Below the pieces are notes generated by a model. It was not told the origin of the DNA, searched no databases, and saw only the letters and a list, made by a program, of their open reading frames with translations. A stretch of 39,059 nt of DNA from Candidatus Doudnabacteria bacterium (lineage in GTDB: Bacteria; Patescibacteriota; Doudnabacteria; UBA920; O2-02-FULL-48-8): positions 1-39,059 of the forward strand of contig JACQHB010000007.1 in assembly GCA_016199215.1 (NCBI GenBank), in the 5' to 3' direction. Shown here one piece after another: positions 13,969-23,300 of the stretch; the stretch's first letter is position 1; each line of letters begins with the position of its first letter. Made by a program: the position numbers and the translations under genes.

Positions 13969-15993
13969 ATGACTGAAAAGTTAAATTTAGGACTTAACGA
14001 AGCCCAGCTTAAGGCCGTAACCGCGCCAATGGGGCCGGTTTTGATTTTGGCCGGGGCTGGCAGCGGTAAAACGCGGGCTTTAAGCATGCGGATCGTGTAT
14101 CTTATAAAAAAATTAGGAATGGATCCCGAAAATATTTTAGCCGTGACCTTTACCAATAAAGCAGCCGGAGAAATGAAAGAGCGGATTTTGAAACTTTTAA
14201 GAAGAGAGGACCGTCCTCTGAAGGAGGACGGTCCTGTGGCCTTGCCGGCCATGGGAACATTCCACTCTATCGGAGCCAGGATTTTGCGGACAGAAGGACG
14301 CCGGTTGGGGCTTAGCCCGAATTTTTTGATTTATGATACTTCTGATCAGGAGAGTTTGCTTAAAGAGGTTTTGGCAAAGCTTCGGATTGATGCGACAAAG
14401 TTTAAACCCTCGCTGTTTGCTCATGTCATTGATCGCGCCAAGAACAATCTGATTGAGCCGGAAGACTATAACGATGATGATAACGATAACCGCTTCAATG
14501 ACATGGCTCGGAGGGTTTTTGTCCAATATCAAGAAAGCTTGCGACAAAATAATGCTGTTGATTTTGGGGATCTGTTGGTCTTGCCGGTCAAATTATTCCG
14601 CGACCATCCCGAGATTTTGAAGAAATATCAGGACAAGTGGCAATATGTATTGGTCGACGAATACCAGGACACAAACCAAGTCCAATATACTTTTACCAAG
14701 CTTTTGGTTTCCAAGCGCAAGAATATTTTCGTGGTGGGGGATGACGCGCAGGCCATTTACGGGTTTAGGGGAGCTAATTTGCAGAATATTTTAGATTTCG
14801 AGGAAGATTACCCCGACGCAAGCATTTACAGGCTTGAGCAGAATTACCGTTCAACCGCGCAAATTTTGGCCATTGCCGAAAAAATCATTGAACTTTCCCC
14901 TCGCCAGCATAAAAAGAAGCTCTGGACCGAAAACCACAACGGCCAAGCTCCGGTTTTGTTCCGGGCCGAGGATGAAATGGTGGAGGCCTGGTTCGTGGCG
15001 CGTAAAATTATCGAGCTTCAGGACGGGAGTCCGGGCGAAATCACTTACGATTATGATGACGACTCGATCCTTTCCAGGGTAATGCGCAGGGCCAGGCAAA
15101 GAGTCCTGCCCAAGCTAAAAAATCGACAAGGGTTGAATAATTTCGCGGTGCTTTACCGAACCCACGCCCAATCGCGCGCCGTGGAAGAAGTGATGATCGA
15201 AAGCGGAATTCCGTACCAGATCATCGGCGGTCTTAAATTTTATGAACGGAAAGAAATCAAAGACCTGTTGGCTTATCTGAAATTGCTGGTGAACCCAAAC
15301 GATCTTGTCAGCCTGAAGCGCGTGATCAACGTTCCTCCCCGGGGCATTGGCCCGAAAAGTTTTGATTTGCTAAAAGAAGCCCTTCTTGAGAAAAAAGACA
15401 AAGCCTTGGCTAAATTATTTGACGAAAAGCCGGCGGTGAAGATTTTTTTTGAAATTGTTGATGCTGTTTCGAGTTTGGACGAAACCGCGACGCTTCCCCA
15501 GATCATGAGCCAGGTTCTTAAGATGACCGGTTATGAAAGTTTTCTGCGCGACGGGTCGGAGGAAGCGGAAAGCCGATGGGAAAACGTCCAGGAGCTTTTC
15601 AACGTCGCGACAAGTTTTGAGAAGTTTAATTGGAAAGAGGGGCTGACAAGATTTCTTGAGGAAGTCAGCTTGATGACCAATGTGGACGAGCTGGACCCCG
15701 CCACCCAGAAAGTTACATTAATGACTTTGCATCAGGCCAAGGGTTTGGAATTTGATACCGTATTCCTAATCGGGCTTGAAGAGGGGATTCTTCCTCATGC
15801 CAGATCGATCATGGAGGCTAAAGATGTGGCGGAAGAGATCAGGCTTGCTTATGTCGGCGTCACCAGAGCCAGAAAGAACCTTTTTTTGATTTATTGTTCA
15901 TCACGCAAACAGTTTGGAACAAGGAATATGAGCGTACCCTCGAGGATACTAAAAGCAATACCCGAGGAGCTTTTAGATGTTTATGAATTTTAA
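13969..15993 (+). CDS. UvrD/PcrA-family superfamily 1 DNA helicase
   Basis: A 674-aa 3'-5' helicase for repair and replication-fork maintenance. Motifs: Q-motif region LNEAQLKAV, Walker A GAGSGKT (29-35), Ia TFTNKAAGEMKERI, II DEYQD (from D230), III GDDAQAIYGFRGA, IV QNYRST, V TLHQAKGLEFD, VI YVGVTRARKNLFL. It is slightly shorter than typical PcrA and lacks the extended C-terminal tail. Two acidic or charged insertions are seen (EDYNDDDNDN, and DYDDDSILSRVMRRARQ before the AVLYRTHAQSR motif), plus a palindrome-encoded insertion after motif Ia. The ATG at 13969 is chosen over the upstream GTG in the repeat; 13960 is an alternative. A TATAAT at 13956-13961 would give an almost leaderless transcript. 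Confidence 0.93.
   Translation: MTEKLNLGLNEAQLKAVTAPMGPVLILAGAGSGKTRALSMRIVYLIKKLGMDPENILAVTFTNKAAGEMKERILKLLRREDRPLKEDGPVALPAMGTFHSIGARILRTEGRRLGLSPNFLIYDTSDQESLLKEVLAKLRIDATKFKPSLFAHVIDRAKNNLIEPEDYNDDDNDNRFNDMARRVFVQYQESLRQNNAVDFGDLLVLPVKLFRDHPEILKKYQDKWQYVLVDEYQDTNQVQYTFTKLLVSKRKNIFVVGDDAQAIYGFRGANLQNILDFEEDYPDASIYRLEQNYRSTAQILAIAEKIIELSPRQHKKKLWTENHNGQAPVLFRAEDEMVEAWFVARKIIELQDGSPGEITYDYDDDSILSRVMRRARQRVLPKLKNRQGLNNFAVLYRTHAQSRAVEEVMIESGIPYQIIGGLKFYERKEIKDLLAYLKLLVNPNDLVSLKRVINVPPRGIGPKSFDLLKEALLEKKDKALAKLFDEKPAVKIFFEIVDAVSSLDETATLPQIMSQVLKMTGYESFLRDGSEEAESRWENVQELFNVATSFEKFNWKEGLTRFLEEVSLMTNVDELDPATQKVTLMTLHQAKGLEFDTVFLIGLEEGILPHARSIMEAKDVAEEIRLAYVGVTRARKNLFLIYCSSRKQFGTRNMSVPSRILKAIPEELLDVYEF
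14207..14235. repeat. In-frame palindrome within the helicase gene
   Basis: AGGACCGTCCTC (14207-14218) and GAGGACGGTCCT (14224-14235) form a perfect 12-bp stem with a 5-base loop. It encodes EDRPLKEDG in a loop between motifs Ia and the TFHS motif, a place where PcrA homologues are shorter. It resembles the concept of the Rickettsia palindromic elements that insert in frame. Confidence 0.75.
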
Positions 15994-16093
15994 ATTCAAA
16001 GCACAAAGCTCAAATTTCAAATAAGAGTTAATAATTAATATTTTAATTTTTAAAATATATTTGTGCTTTGAATTTTGGACTTTGAAATTTTTT
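15993..16093. repeat. Heptamer-repeat hairpin between the helicase gene and ksgA
   Basis: The left arm is TTCAAAG-CACAAAG-CTCAAAT-TTCAAAT; the right arm is TTTGTGC-TTTGAAT-TTTGGAC-TTTGAAA. Units are 7 bases and the arms are reverse-complementary with a few mismatches. An inner AT hairpin (TATTTTA/TAAAATA) lies between them. The left arm starts at the helicase stop codon, the right arm ends at the ksgA start. Confidence 0.75.
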
Positions 16094-16094
16094 T

Positions 16095-16913
16095 ATGAAC
16101 AATCTCACAGACATAACTTATCTCAAATCTTTTTTAAAACAGTCCGGCCTGAAGCCTCGGCATTACCTCGGCCAGAATTTTTTGGTTGATCAGGATGTGC
16201 TGAATCGGATTATCGAGGCCGCAGATCTAAAAAAATCTGACACTGTGCTTGAAGTGGGGCCGGGGATAGGGACACTTACTTCTGAGTTGATTAAGCGGGC
16301 GGGGAAGGTGATAGCGGTGGAGAAGGATGAGTCAATGGCCAGAATCTTTGAGAAGGAATATGGAATATGGATCCAAATTCCAAATTCCAAATTCCAATTA
16401 GTTAACCAGGACATCCTTCGGTTCCATCTTGATCGGCATATTCAAGGCCCTTACAAAGTTGTTGCAAATATTCCTTATTATTTGACTTCAGTTTTATTCC
16501 AATATTTTCTTGGACAAGAAAACAAACCGGAGCTTCTTGTTTTAATGGTGCAAAAAGAAGTTGCGGAAAGAGTGGTTGCAAGCCCTGGGGAGTTATCAGT
16601 TCTTGGGATATCCGTGCAATTTTACGCAGACCCGGAAATTGTAGGAATCGTGAACAAGGAAAGTTTTTGGCCGCAGCCAAAAGTTGATTCCGCCATTTTG
16701 AAAATAACGCCTGTAAATAAATTTCCGGAAGTGGAGGACGAAAAATTATTTTTTAGAATTGTTAAGTCCGCGTTTGCCGGAAAAAGAAAACAGCTTAAGA
16801 ATACGATTAGGGATGTTGAGGCTTTGCGAAGAGCGGGGGTTGAGCCCACTGCAAGACCCCAAGATTTGCAGATAGAAGACTGGGTCAGGCTTTACAAAAT
16901 CATGAAAAGATGA
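16095..16913 (+). CDS. rsmA: 16S rRNA adenine dimethyltransferase KsgA/RsmA
   Basis: A 272-aa S-adenosylmethionine-dependent enzyme that dimethylates the two adjacent adenines in the 3' terminal helix of 16S rRNA. Seen: LGQNFLVDQDVLNRI, motif I LEVGPGIGTLTSEL, motif II AVEKDESM, catalytic NIPYYLTS, and the C-terminal all-helical domain with FAGKRKQLKNT. The length is normal. Between motif II and the QDIL strand sits GIWIQIPNSKFQL, encoded by a heptamer array and longer than the usual loop. A terminator follows. Confidence 0.95.
   Translation: MNNLTDITYLKSFLKQSGLKPRHYLGQNFLVDQDVLNRIIEAADLKKSDTVLEVGPGIGTLTSELIKRAGKVIAVEKDESMARIFEKEYGIWIQIPNSKFQLVNQDILRFHLDRHIQGPYKVVANIPYYLTSVLFQYFLGQENKPELLVLMVQKEVAERVVASPGELSVLGISVQFYADPEIVGIVNKESFWPQPKVDSAILKITPVNKFPEVEDEKLFFRIVKSAFAGKRKQLKNTIRDVEALRRAGVEPTARPQDLQIEDWVRLYKIMKR
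16355..16398. repeat. In-frame heptamer palindrome inside ksgA
   Basis: Two GGAATAT units are followed by GGATCC and three TCCAAAT units (16372-16392) plus a partial fourth. The two halves are nearly reverse-complementary around GGATCC. The array adds residues to a surface loop of KsgA without breaking the frame. Confidence 0.8.
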
Positions 16914-16939
16914 AAAACGCTGGACAACCAGCGTTTTTT
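16914..16939 (+). terminator. Intrinsic terminator after ksgA
   Basis: AAAACGCTGG pairs with CCAGCGTTTT around ACAA, followed by a T-run. The stem starts at the ksgA stop codon. Confidence 0.88.
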
Positions 16940-16940
16940 G

Positions 16941-16949
16941 TGCTATAAT
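16941..16949 (+). promoter_or_regulatory. Extended -10 promoter for the secretion operon
   Basis: TGCTATAAT is an extended -10 motif directly after the ksgA terminator. No good -35 is visible, as is usual for extended -10 promoters. It would drive the HTH gene at 17077 and probably the type IV secretion genes. Confidence 0.55.
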
Positions 16950-16987
16950 ATAATAAAGTATTGGAAAGTATTGGTAAGTTCTGAAAC

Positions 16988-17060
16988 AAAAGGGTTGAAA
17001 TCCACCTTCGCTAAAGCTTCCCCCTTCGCCAAGGCTTCGGGGGACAGGTCGGCGGACAAG
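16988..17060. repeat. GC-rich short repeats in the leader of the secretion operon
   Basis: Two direct copies of CTTCGCYAARGCTTC, a CCCCC/GGGGG pair and GACAGGTCGGCGGACAAG lie in an otherwise AT-rich leader of about 120 bases. The composition differs from its surroundings. It may be a small repetitive element or a leader structure. Confidence 0.45.
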
Positions 17061-17076
17061 CAAAAACAAAACTAAA

Positions 17077-17256
17077 ATGCACGGAAAACTTGAGGAGTTG
17101 CTTACGCTTAAGCAAGCCACTCATCTGCTGAATGTTCATCCAAATACCCTTCGGAACTGGGAAAAAGAAGGGCTGATTGCTGCTGTCCGGATTGGACCGC
17201 GGGGAGACCGCAGATATAAAAAACAGGTCATAAGCCGGATATTAAATCAAAAATAA
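17077..17256 (+). CDS. Short MerR/HTH_17-type DNA-binding protein
   Basis: This 59-aa gene is just below the length cut-off of the ORF track. Its product begins MHGKLEELLTLKQATHLL and contains a winged-helix-like HTH of the MerR/excisionase type: LTLKQATHLLNVHPNTLRNW, then EGLIAAVRIGPRGDRRY, the typical wing, and a last helix. It ends TAATG, overlapping the next ATG. As the first gene of the secretion operon it could be an autoregulator, or an excisionase-like architectural protein left from an integrated element. Confidence 0.8.
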   Translation: MHGKLEELLTLKQATHLLNVHPNTLRNWEKEGLIAAVRIGPRGDRRYKKQVISRILNQK

Positions 17257-17630
17257 TGACTGAAGCAAAAAGAATATTAGTAAATATTTTGTTGGGTATT
17301 CTCTTAATTGCTATTTTGTTACCTTTCGTTTCAGTAAAAGAAACAAAAGCTATAGCAGTGGGGTTGCCTTTCGGTGGACGATTGCTTTTTACTTCACCCC
17401 CAATTATCACTCTGATTGTTAATTGTCCTGCTATGGCGCATGTTCTTAACTTAGGTCCCCAGAAAGGGGTTCTCCATTTATTTCTTCCTCCGGGTCAACC
17501 AAAAGCCTTTTATAATTTTTTTACTCCAGGAGTAAGTACCTTAGGTTCATATTATCCAACACCCTTACCTTTTAACTGTCCTGTTCAGCCAATTTTTCCT
17601 GCAAATTATTTTGGAACCAGTGTAAGATAA
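17256..17630 (+). CDS. Small exported protein of the secretion operon
   Basis: A 124-aa protein with a signal anchor or signal peptide (about residues 7-27, ILVNILLGILLIAILLPFV). The remaining part is hydrophobic, Pro- and Gly-rich, with two cysteines. The family is not recognised. Coupled to the HTH gene by TAATG and directly followed by the next gene, it belongs to the secretion operon. Confidence 0.55.
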   Translation: MTEAKRILVNILLGILLIAILLPFVSVKETKAIAVGLPFGGRLLFTSPPIITLIVNCPAMAHVLNLGPQKGVLHLFLPPGQPKAFYNFFTPGVSTLGSYYPTPLPFNCPVQPIFPANYFGTSVR

Positions 17631-18563
17631 ATGATGCGGAAAAAATCAAAAAATAATTACGGAACATTCGCAGTAAAGAATAAGAGAACCCCCTACTATT
17701 GGGGAGTGGTTTTATTCGCAGTCTTATCAGTCGTTGTTTATTTTGGATTTATTAATCCGAAGAAAAAGGTTCAAGATAATATTTCAACAATTCCAAAAGT
17801 TGAAGCCAATGAAATCCCTGGCTGGTGGTACAAAGATAACTTTGGATCATCTGTCTGTGAAAAAGATAACTGTAAGCAATCAGCAGATCCAGATAATGAT
17901 AAGCTTACTAATTCACAAGAGTTTTTTTACCATTCTGACCCTTTGAATAGAGATACAAATGGTAATGGTTTAACCGACGGAGAAGATGTTGCATATAATT
18001 ATGATCCAAGCAAGGCCGGGAAAGTCACTTTTGATCAAGCTGCGTCTGATGATGAAGTAGTGGGAGAGAGTCTTCTTCTTGATCAAGACATAAAGAAGGT
18101 AATTCAGGACTTGACTAGCATGGACAATGTCCAAGTCCCCAAAATTAATGATATTGAATTGGTAATTACACAGGACAATACTAAACAGGGAATCATCAAT
18201 TACATTGTCCAAACTGAAGAGGTTATTAAAAATAATTTTCCCGATGAAGCGGAATCTTTCATCGCAACCACCCTTGAATCCAAAGACGATGAACAAGTGG
18301 CCGATCTTAAACTTCGAATCACCAGAACAATTATCGATTATAAAAAAATTTCCGTACCTTCAGATGCTTTGCAACTCCACAAATACCAGATTGGATCGTT
18401 CCAAACTTCACTTGCTGTAATCACTGTCCCTCCCGTCACTAATGTGAATGACGTATCCGATCCTGCGGCTAACTTTTGGTATGACCAAGTCCAGACTTAC
18501 GCCTTTTTAGGACAGCAGGTCCAGCTAGAAACAAAAAAGCTTAAAGATAAGTATCAATGGTAG
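17631..18563 (+). CDS. Membrane-anchored protein with Asp-rich calcium-type repeats
   Basis: A 310-aa protein with one membrane helix (about 24-43) and an extracytoplasmic part. Two repeats of the thrombospondin-3/EF-loop type are seen: DPDNDKLTNSQEF and DTNGNGLTDGEDV (about 87-125). These usually bind calcium and stabilise surface proteins. The C-terminal part is predicted helical and not recognised. It overlaps the next gene by seven bases. It is probably a cell-surface component of the secretion or pilus-like apparatus. Confidence 0.6.
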   Translation: MMRKKSKNNYGTFAVKNKRTPYYWGVVLFAVLSVVVYFGFINPKKKVQDNISTIPKVEANEIPGWWYKDNFGSSVCEKDNCKQSADPDNDKLTNSQEFFYHSDPLNRDTNGNGLTDGEDVAYNYDPSKAGKVTFDQAASDDEVVGESLLLDQDIKKVIQDLTSMDNVQVPKINDIELVITQDNTKQGIINYIVQTEEVIKNNFPDEAESFIATTLESKDDEQVADLKLRITRTIIDYKKISVPSDALQLHKYQIGSFQTSLAVITVPPVTNVNDVSDPAANFWYDQVQTYAFLGQQVQLETKKLKDKYQW

Positions 18564-20389
18564 GGCAATCAAGAAAATTTATTATACTTTTGGTTTTAAT
18601 ATCTTTGTTGCTTGTTGAAATACAGCCAGCTTTTGCTGTTATTGACGGAACTACTGATCTTTCCGGTGTGCTTTATTCAGTTCCTACCGCGACCATGGCT
18701 GATATCCCCAAACTTAAGGAAAGGATTTGGATAACGATAATGAGAGGGGTTTCTTATGCTCTCGTGGAAGCCTTTACCTCGAGATTTGTAAATAAATTGG
18801 TAGAGAAATATAAAATCCGCAACTACCTTTATTATGACCAAGTTTTGACCAATTATTATCTAAATCGTTATCTAGCTGATAAAATTTCAGACCCCGATTT
18901 ACAAAACATATATGAGTTGATGTACAGGGGCTACATAACAGGAGAATCCACGGGTACTACAGGCGGTCCTGATCCAAATGCGGCAGTCATTCCTAGGCTG
19001 AAACAGGCTATATATAAAGTATATTTAGAGAGCGGCGGGATTCCGAGTGATACTGTTTTTGACCCTTCGACAAGAACTTCTAATGTGGAATATTATGCCG
19101 CTGCTCAAACTTACTGGCTGGGGAGACCAAGCTATACGGAACAGAATTTACAAGGGCAGTTTGGTTCATTCCAAAGCGCCGCCACTACTGCGGCTCAATT
19201 GGAAGTTATTGTGGGCAACGGACTTAAGGCAGGGCGTTTCGTAGGGAGCGGTACGTGTAGTATTTCTTACGAATATGAAACAGAAAAGATAGATAATTTT
19301 TTTGTCAAAGCAGGATTAATAAAAAAGGCATTAGCAGAAGAGCCGCCTGCCGCGCCTGGCGTGCCGGTGGATCCCAATGGGAATTTGCCAGGAACCCAGA
19401 TTCCGATAGAGAACCCGCCATTCGATCCCAATAGTTCCCCGGCTGCCTGCCAGGCTGCCGGAGGGAGATGGACACCTGCTGCGTTGGATCAAGCCCGTTC
19501 TTTTATCGACAACCCTTCATTTTTTGTAAATAACTGGCTACAAGGAGTAATAAGTTCAAAGAGTAATAGTAACTTTGACCCAAGCAATTTCTGGTTTGCC
19601 ATCGGCAGCTCCTTGGGTAAATTTTTGGCAAATCAATTATTTTTAGATAAACAGGGCGGAGTTCTTAAAGATGATCCAAGGCCGTATACACCATTCGATG
19701 ATAATCTTGGGGCAGGAAATGGCGTGGGCTACGATATTGACGGTGACGGAATAATTGATGGTTATGATTACGACGGCGATGGGCAAATGGACGTTTGTAT
19801 TTATGGAGGAGACGCCCCTAACTGCTTAGGATCAAGACAATCAACTACCATTCCACCTCCGCCGTCAGGAGGAGGTGGAGGTGGAGCAACAATTTGTCCA
19901 AGCGATGAAATTAGTTTGGACGTAGTTTACCACGTTGCAAGGAGTGAGCCGGTTAACGGAGTATATTATGACCGTTTGAGTGTTCACGTGGATAATTATC
20001 CTGATGGTTCAGAGCCTCTTGGCCCGGATTTAGTTGATGATGATCCATTCCACGTCCCTCCAAGTTCAGCGCTTAATGATTTTGGCAATATATTTATCCG
20101 GACTTCGGGCGGAGCAGGGGGGTATATTGCAGAAGGCGGAGAAAGCCCCGAAAAAAGAGCGGCGGAAGCAGCGGGAGTAAGAAGGCACACCAAAATTCCT
20201 ACTAATTATGTGATTGACGGATACATTACTGATTCGAATGTTCTCCAGATAAATCTTTCTAATTATGCTTCCGAAAGTCTTACAATTGGCGGATACTTCC
20301 GTGGAACGAATTCCGGAGACGGACGTGCGGAGGTTTGCACGCCGAGAAGCAATGTCCATACTGGACTAGTAATTCCCCAGGTGCCATAA
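18557..20389 (+). CDS. Secreted T4SS-associated protein with Asp/Gly-rich calcium-type loop
   Basis: A 610-aa protein with a clear signal peptide (residues about 7-27, ending PAFA). The first half is helical with many Tyr; the middle is Pro-rich (about 265-300). Near residues 390-420 an Asp-rich stretch (DIDGDGIIDGYDYDGDGQMD) looks like dockerin/EF-type calcium loops, followed by a Pro and Gly linker and a beta-rich C-terminus. The family is not recognised. Its place directly before a TrbL/VirB6-like gene suggests an envelope partner of the secretion channel. Confidence 0.6.
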   Translation: MVGQSRKFIILLVLISLLLVEIQPAFAVIDGTTDLSGVLYSVPTATMADIPKLKERIWITIMRGVSYALVEAFTSRFVNKLVEKYKIRNYLYYDQVLTNYYLNRYLADKISDPDLQNIYELMYRGYITGESTGTTGGPDPNAAVIPRLKQAIYKVYLESGGIPSDTVFDPSTRTSNVEYYAAAQTYWLGRPSYTEQNLQGQFGSFQSAATTAAQLEVIVGNGLKAGRFVGSGTCSISYEYETEKIDNFFVKAGLIKKALAEEPPAAPGVPVDPNGNLPGTQIPIENPPFDPNSSPAACQAAGGRWTPAALDQARSFIDNPSFFVNNWLQGVISSKSNSNFDPSNFWFAIGSSLGKFLANQLFLDKQGGVLKDDPRPYTPFDDNLGAGNGVGYDIDGDGIIDGYDYDGDGQMDVCIYGGDAPNCLGSRQSTTIPPPPSGGGGGGATICPSDEISLDVVYHVARSEPVNGVYYDRLSVHVDNYPDGSEPLGPDLVDDDPFHVPPSSALNDFGNIFIRTSGGAGGYIAEGGESPEKRAAEAAGVRRHTKIPTNYVIDGYITDSNVLQINLSNYASESLTIGGYFRGTNSGDGRAEVCTPRSNVHTGLVIPQVP

Positions 20390-20392
20390 AAT

Positions 20393-23300
20393 ATGAATAT
20401 TATCGTCAAGAAAATTTTATTAATCCTTACTTTGGCCTTTTTGGCAAACCTTTCGTTTGCTGATTTAGGTTTTGCTGTAATTTCGCCCACCCCCCCGCAG
20501 GAAGTATTGATTGAGCCGGGGGAATTAAATTTGATTAATAAAGATAAAAAGATTCAGGAATGTGAAACAACTCTTTCAAACCGTCTTTACAAAGTTTCGG
20601 ATTTTGGTTTTATGGAAAGCGGAACTGGCTTATGGCTGGAAAACGTCACTTGGCTCGTTGCCAGATGGGACTACACAAATAATCAATGTTTAATTTATCA
20701 AAAGCAGAGAATAAATTTTGCTACCGATGCAAAAATTGATAGCTTTGAAGCAAGAGGCTATAAAACCGAAGATATAACCGCTACTGGAGCTTATTACTTG
20801 GAAAGAACGGAATATGCCAGGATGGTGGAAAATAAGCTTAAGAACACAAGCACTAAGATTACGGTGCAAAATTTTAACAGGACAGTTGGGGCAAATACGG
20901 AAGCAACTGGCGCAAGCAAAGTAATCGGCACGATTCTTGCAAAGCTTATTGGTTTGGTTACGTCAGCAGTTCTTGCTCTAACCTCCATGGCCGGTGAATT
21001 AATGTCCTGGGTGATTGATGAAGTCACTGGCGCCGCTCAACCCCTTGTCGTTACCACTGGTTGGAAGATAATAAGAGATATTATGAACATGATTTTCATA
21101 TTGGCGCTCATTATTATGTCTCTTGGAACCATACTTAGGATTGAGAAATATAATTATAAAAAGTTATTGGTCAAGCTGGTTATAATGGCTATACTGATTA
21201 ATTTCAGCAAAGTAATCGCCGAGTCCTTCATTGGCTTAGTTGATATTCTGATTAGAATCTTTGCAGCCCAAGGGAACTGGACGGAATTTTTAAGTTATGC
21301 AAAAAATATCGCGTTTTACGCCGATTTTTCTTCAAGCAAAGGTTTTTTAAGCGATTTAGGACTTTCCATAACCGGACTTATCCTTGCTCTCGTGATGCTT
21401 GTAACATTTTTAGCTGTCGCACTGCTTCTGGTTATTCGCACCGTTGGCCTGTGGGTTTTAGTTATTCTTTCCCCAGTGGCTTATGCCCTCTATATTCTCC
21501 CGGGTACAGAGAAATGGGCGCAGAAATGGTGGGAAACCTTTATTAAATATCTTATATGGGCTCCAGTGGCAGTATTTTTCCTGCGGCTTGGCGATATTTT
21601 TATAGTAGAAATGAGAGCGAGGTTAACAAGCACTAAAACAAATAATCCGACTTTTGATTTTATTTTTGCTATGGCTTTTATGTGGGCAGCGGTTTACGTT
21701 GCCAAGCAGGCGGGGATGGTTGGGGGAGATATGGCGATTAAGGGAGCAAAGAGCGTCGTTACTGGCAAATATGGCATGAAAGGGGCTGCCCAATGGGGAC
21801 TTGGTGCAACTGATAGATGGCTGGGCCGAGGGGCTAGTAGTTCCAGCAAGCTTAGAAGAGGGTTATCGTATGCGAGCGTCGGAGCCTGGAAAAAAGGCAG
21901 AAAAGAGAGAAGTCAGAAATTAGAAGAAGAGGCGTATACTGTATCTGGCGGTATGAGGGCGAACGTTCTTTCAAAGGTCTTTGGCGGGCCTCGTGATTTT
22001 GCAAAATTAGCCCAGTACCAAAGAGTTGCCCAGGAAAGGAGGCGGCTTGAGAATGTGGTTGATAAGGATGAATTAACAGCAGAAGTTATGCAGGCGTTAA
22101 ATAGAAAAGAGTGGGATAAAGCAATGGGCGGAATGATGAAATTAGCTGCGCAAGGGGATTTGAATGAGGTGCTCTTGGCAAAAGGCTTAACCGCGGATGC
22201 CCAAGGTCTGCAGGCATTAATAAATGAGATAGTAACCAAATCGGGGAATAATACATATATGAGGATGGGGGCGGAACTTTCAAAAACTGCGGAAAATGCC
22301 AACTGGTGGGTTTTAGCCGGGGCTTTTAAACGCAATGATGACGGGAGTTGGTCAAATCGTTCGGAAGAGGACAGAAGAGGATACGTTAATGTTCAAAGAG
22401 CAAAGGCGAGTGATCAGGTTAACATAAGAACCCTTACAAGGGCCGGTATCGGTTTCAAAGAAAGAGTGGATGAGAATGGTGTCTGGTATGTCGAAGGTAT
22501 AACTGAGGACGGTTTGGATTATGCTTCCCGGGTAAAAAATATCCAAGAATGGCGGAACAATGGCAACAAGAATGCAAAAGCGAACGTCGCCATTAGCGGT
22601 TCAGCGGATTGGTTGAGGGTTAATCCAGAAGCTTGGGCTGTGGCAGCAAATGAATATGCAAGCACAAAATTGGATGATCCTGACCGTTTGGAACAACTGC
22701 ATAAATCTGTTGCCGCTCCAAACCCGCAGAGAGACTATGGTACAAATAGAACCGTGAATGCTACACAGGCTAGGGCATATTTTAACCGATTCACAGGAGA
22801 AGAAAGAGATAAAAAAATTAAAGACTATTCTGATTTGGCGCGTTTGGCCGGAATAACGCCCCCAGGAGCTGCTGGGACTCAGCCTGCTCCAACTGCTACC
22901 ACTCCTGCAGCTACCGGTGGCGCAGCAACAACTGCCACAGCAGCTACAGGCCGAGGAGGATCAAGCCAACCTCAATCAAGATTTGAGAGTACTTCGGGAC
23001 AAGCTGTTGTGGTGGAAAACAGAGCTCCTCATGTTCAGACGGCAACGGAAGTGATTAGAGAAGTAAGAGCTCCAGCGGGTGCTCACGATGCCATACGTGA
23101 AGTGTCTAGGCAGTTTCATGGGGGTGAACAGCTTGATGTAGGCGTCATTAAAGACCAACTAAGAAACTTGGGATTAAGCGTTGAACAAGCCAGTGATGCG
23201 ATAAGCTCTTTGGCAAAGCGCGCTGCTGATTTTAGAGTGAACCGAGTAAGTGATGCCGCTTATAATAGGACAGGAATCGACATGTCTGAATTTAAAAGGG

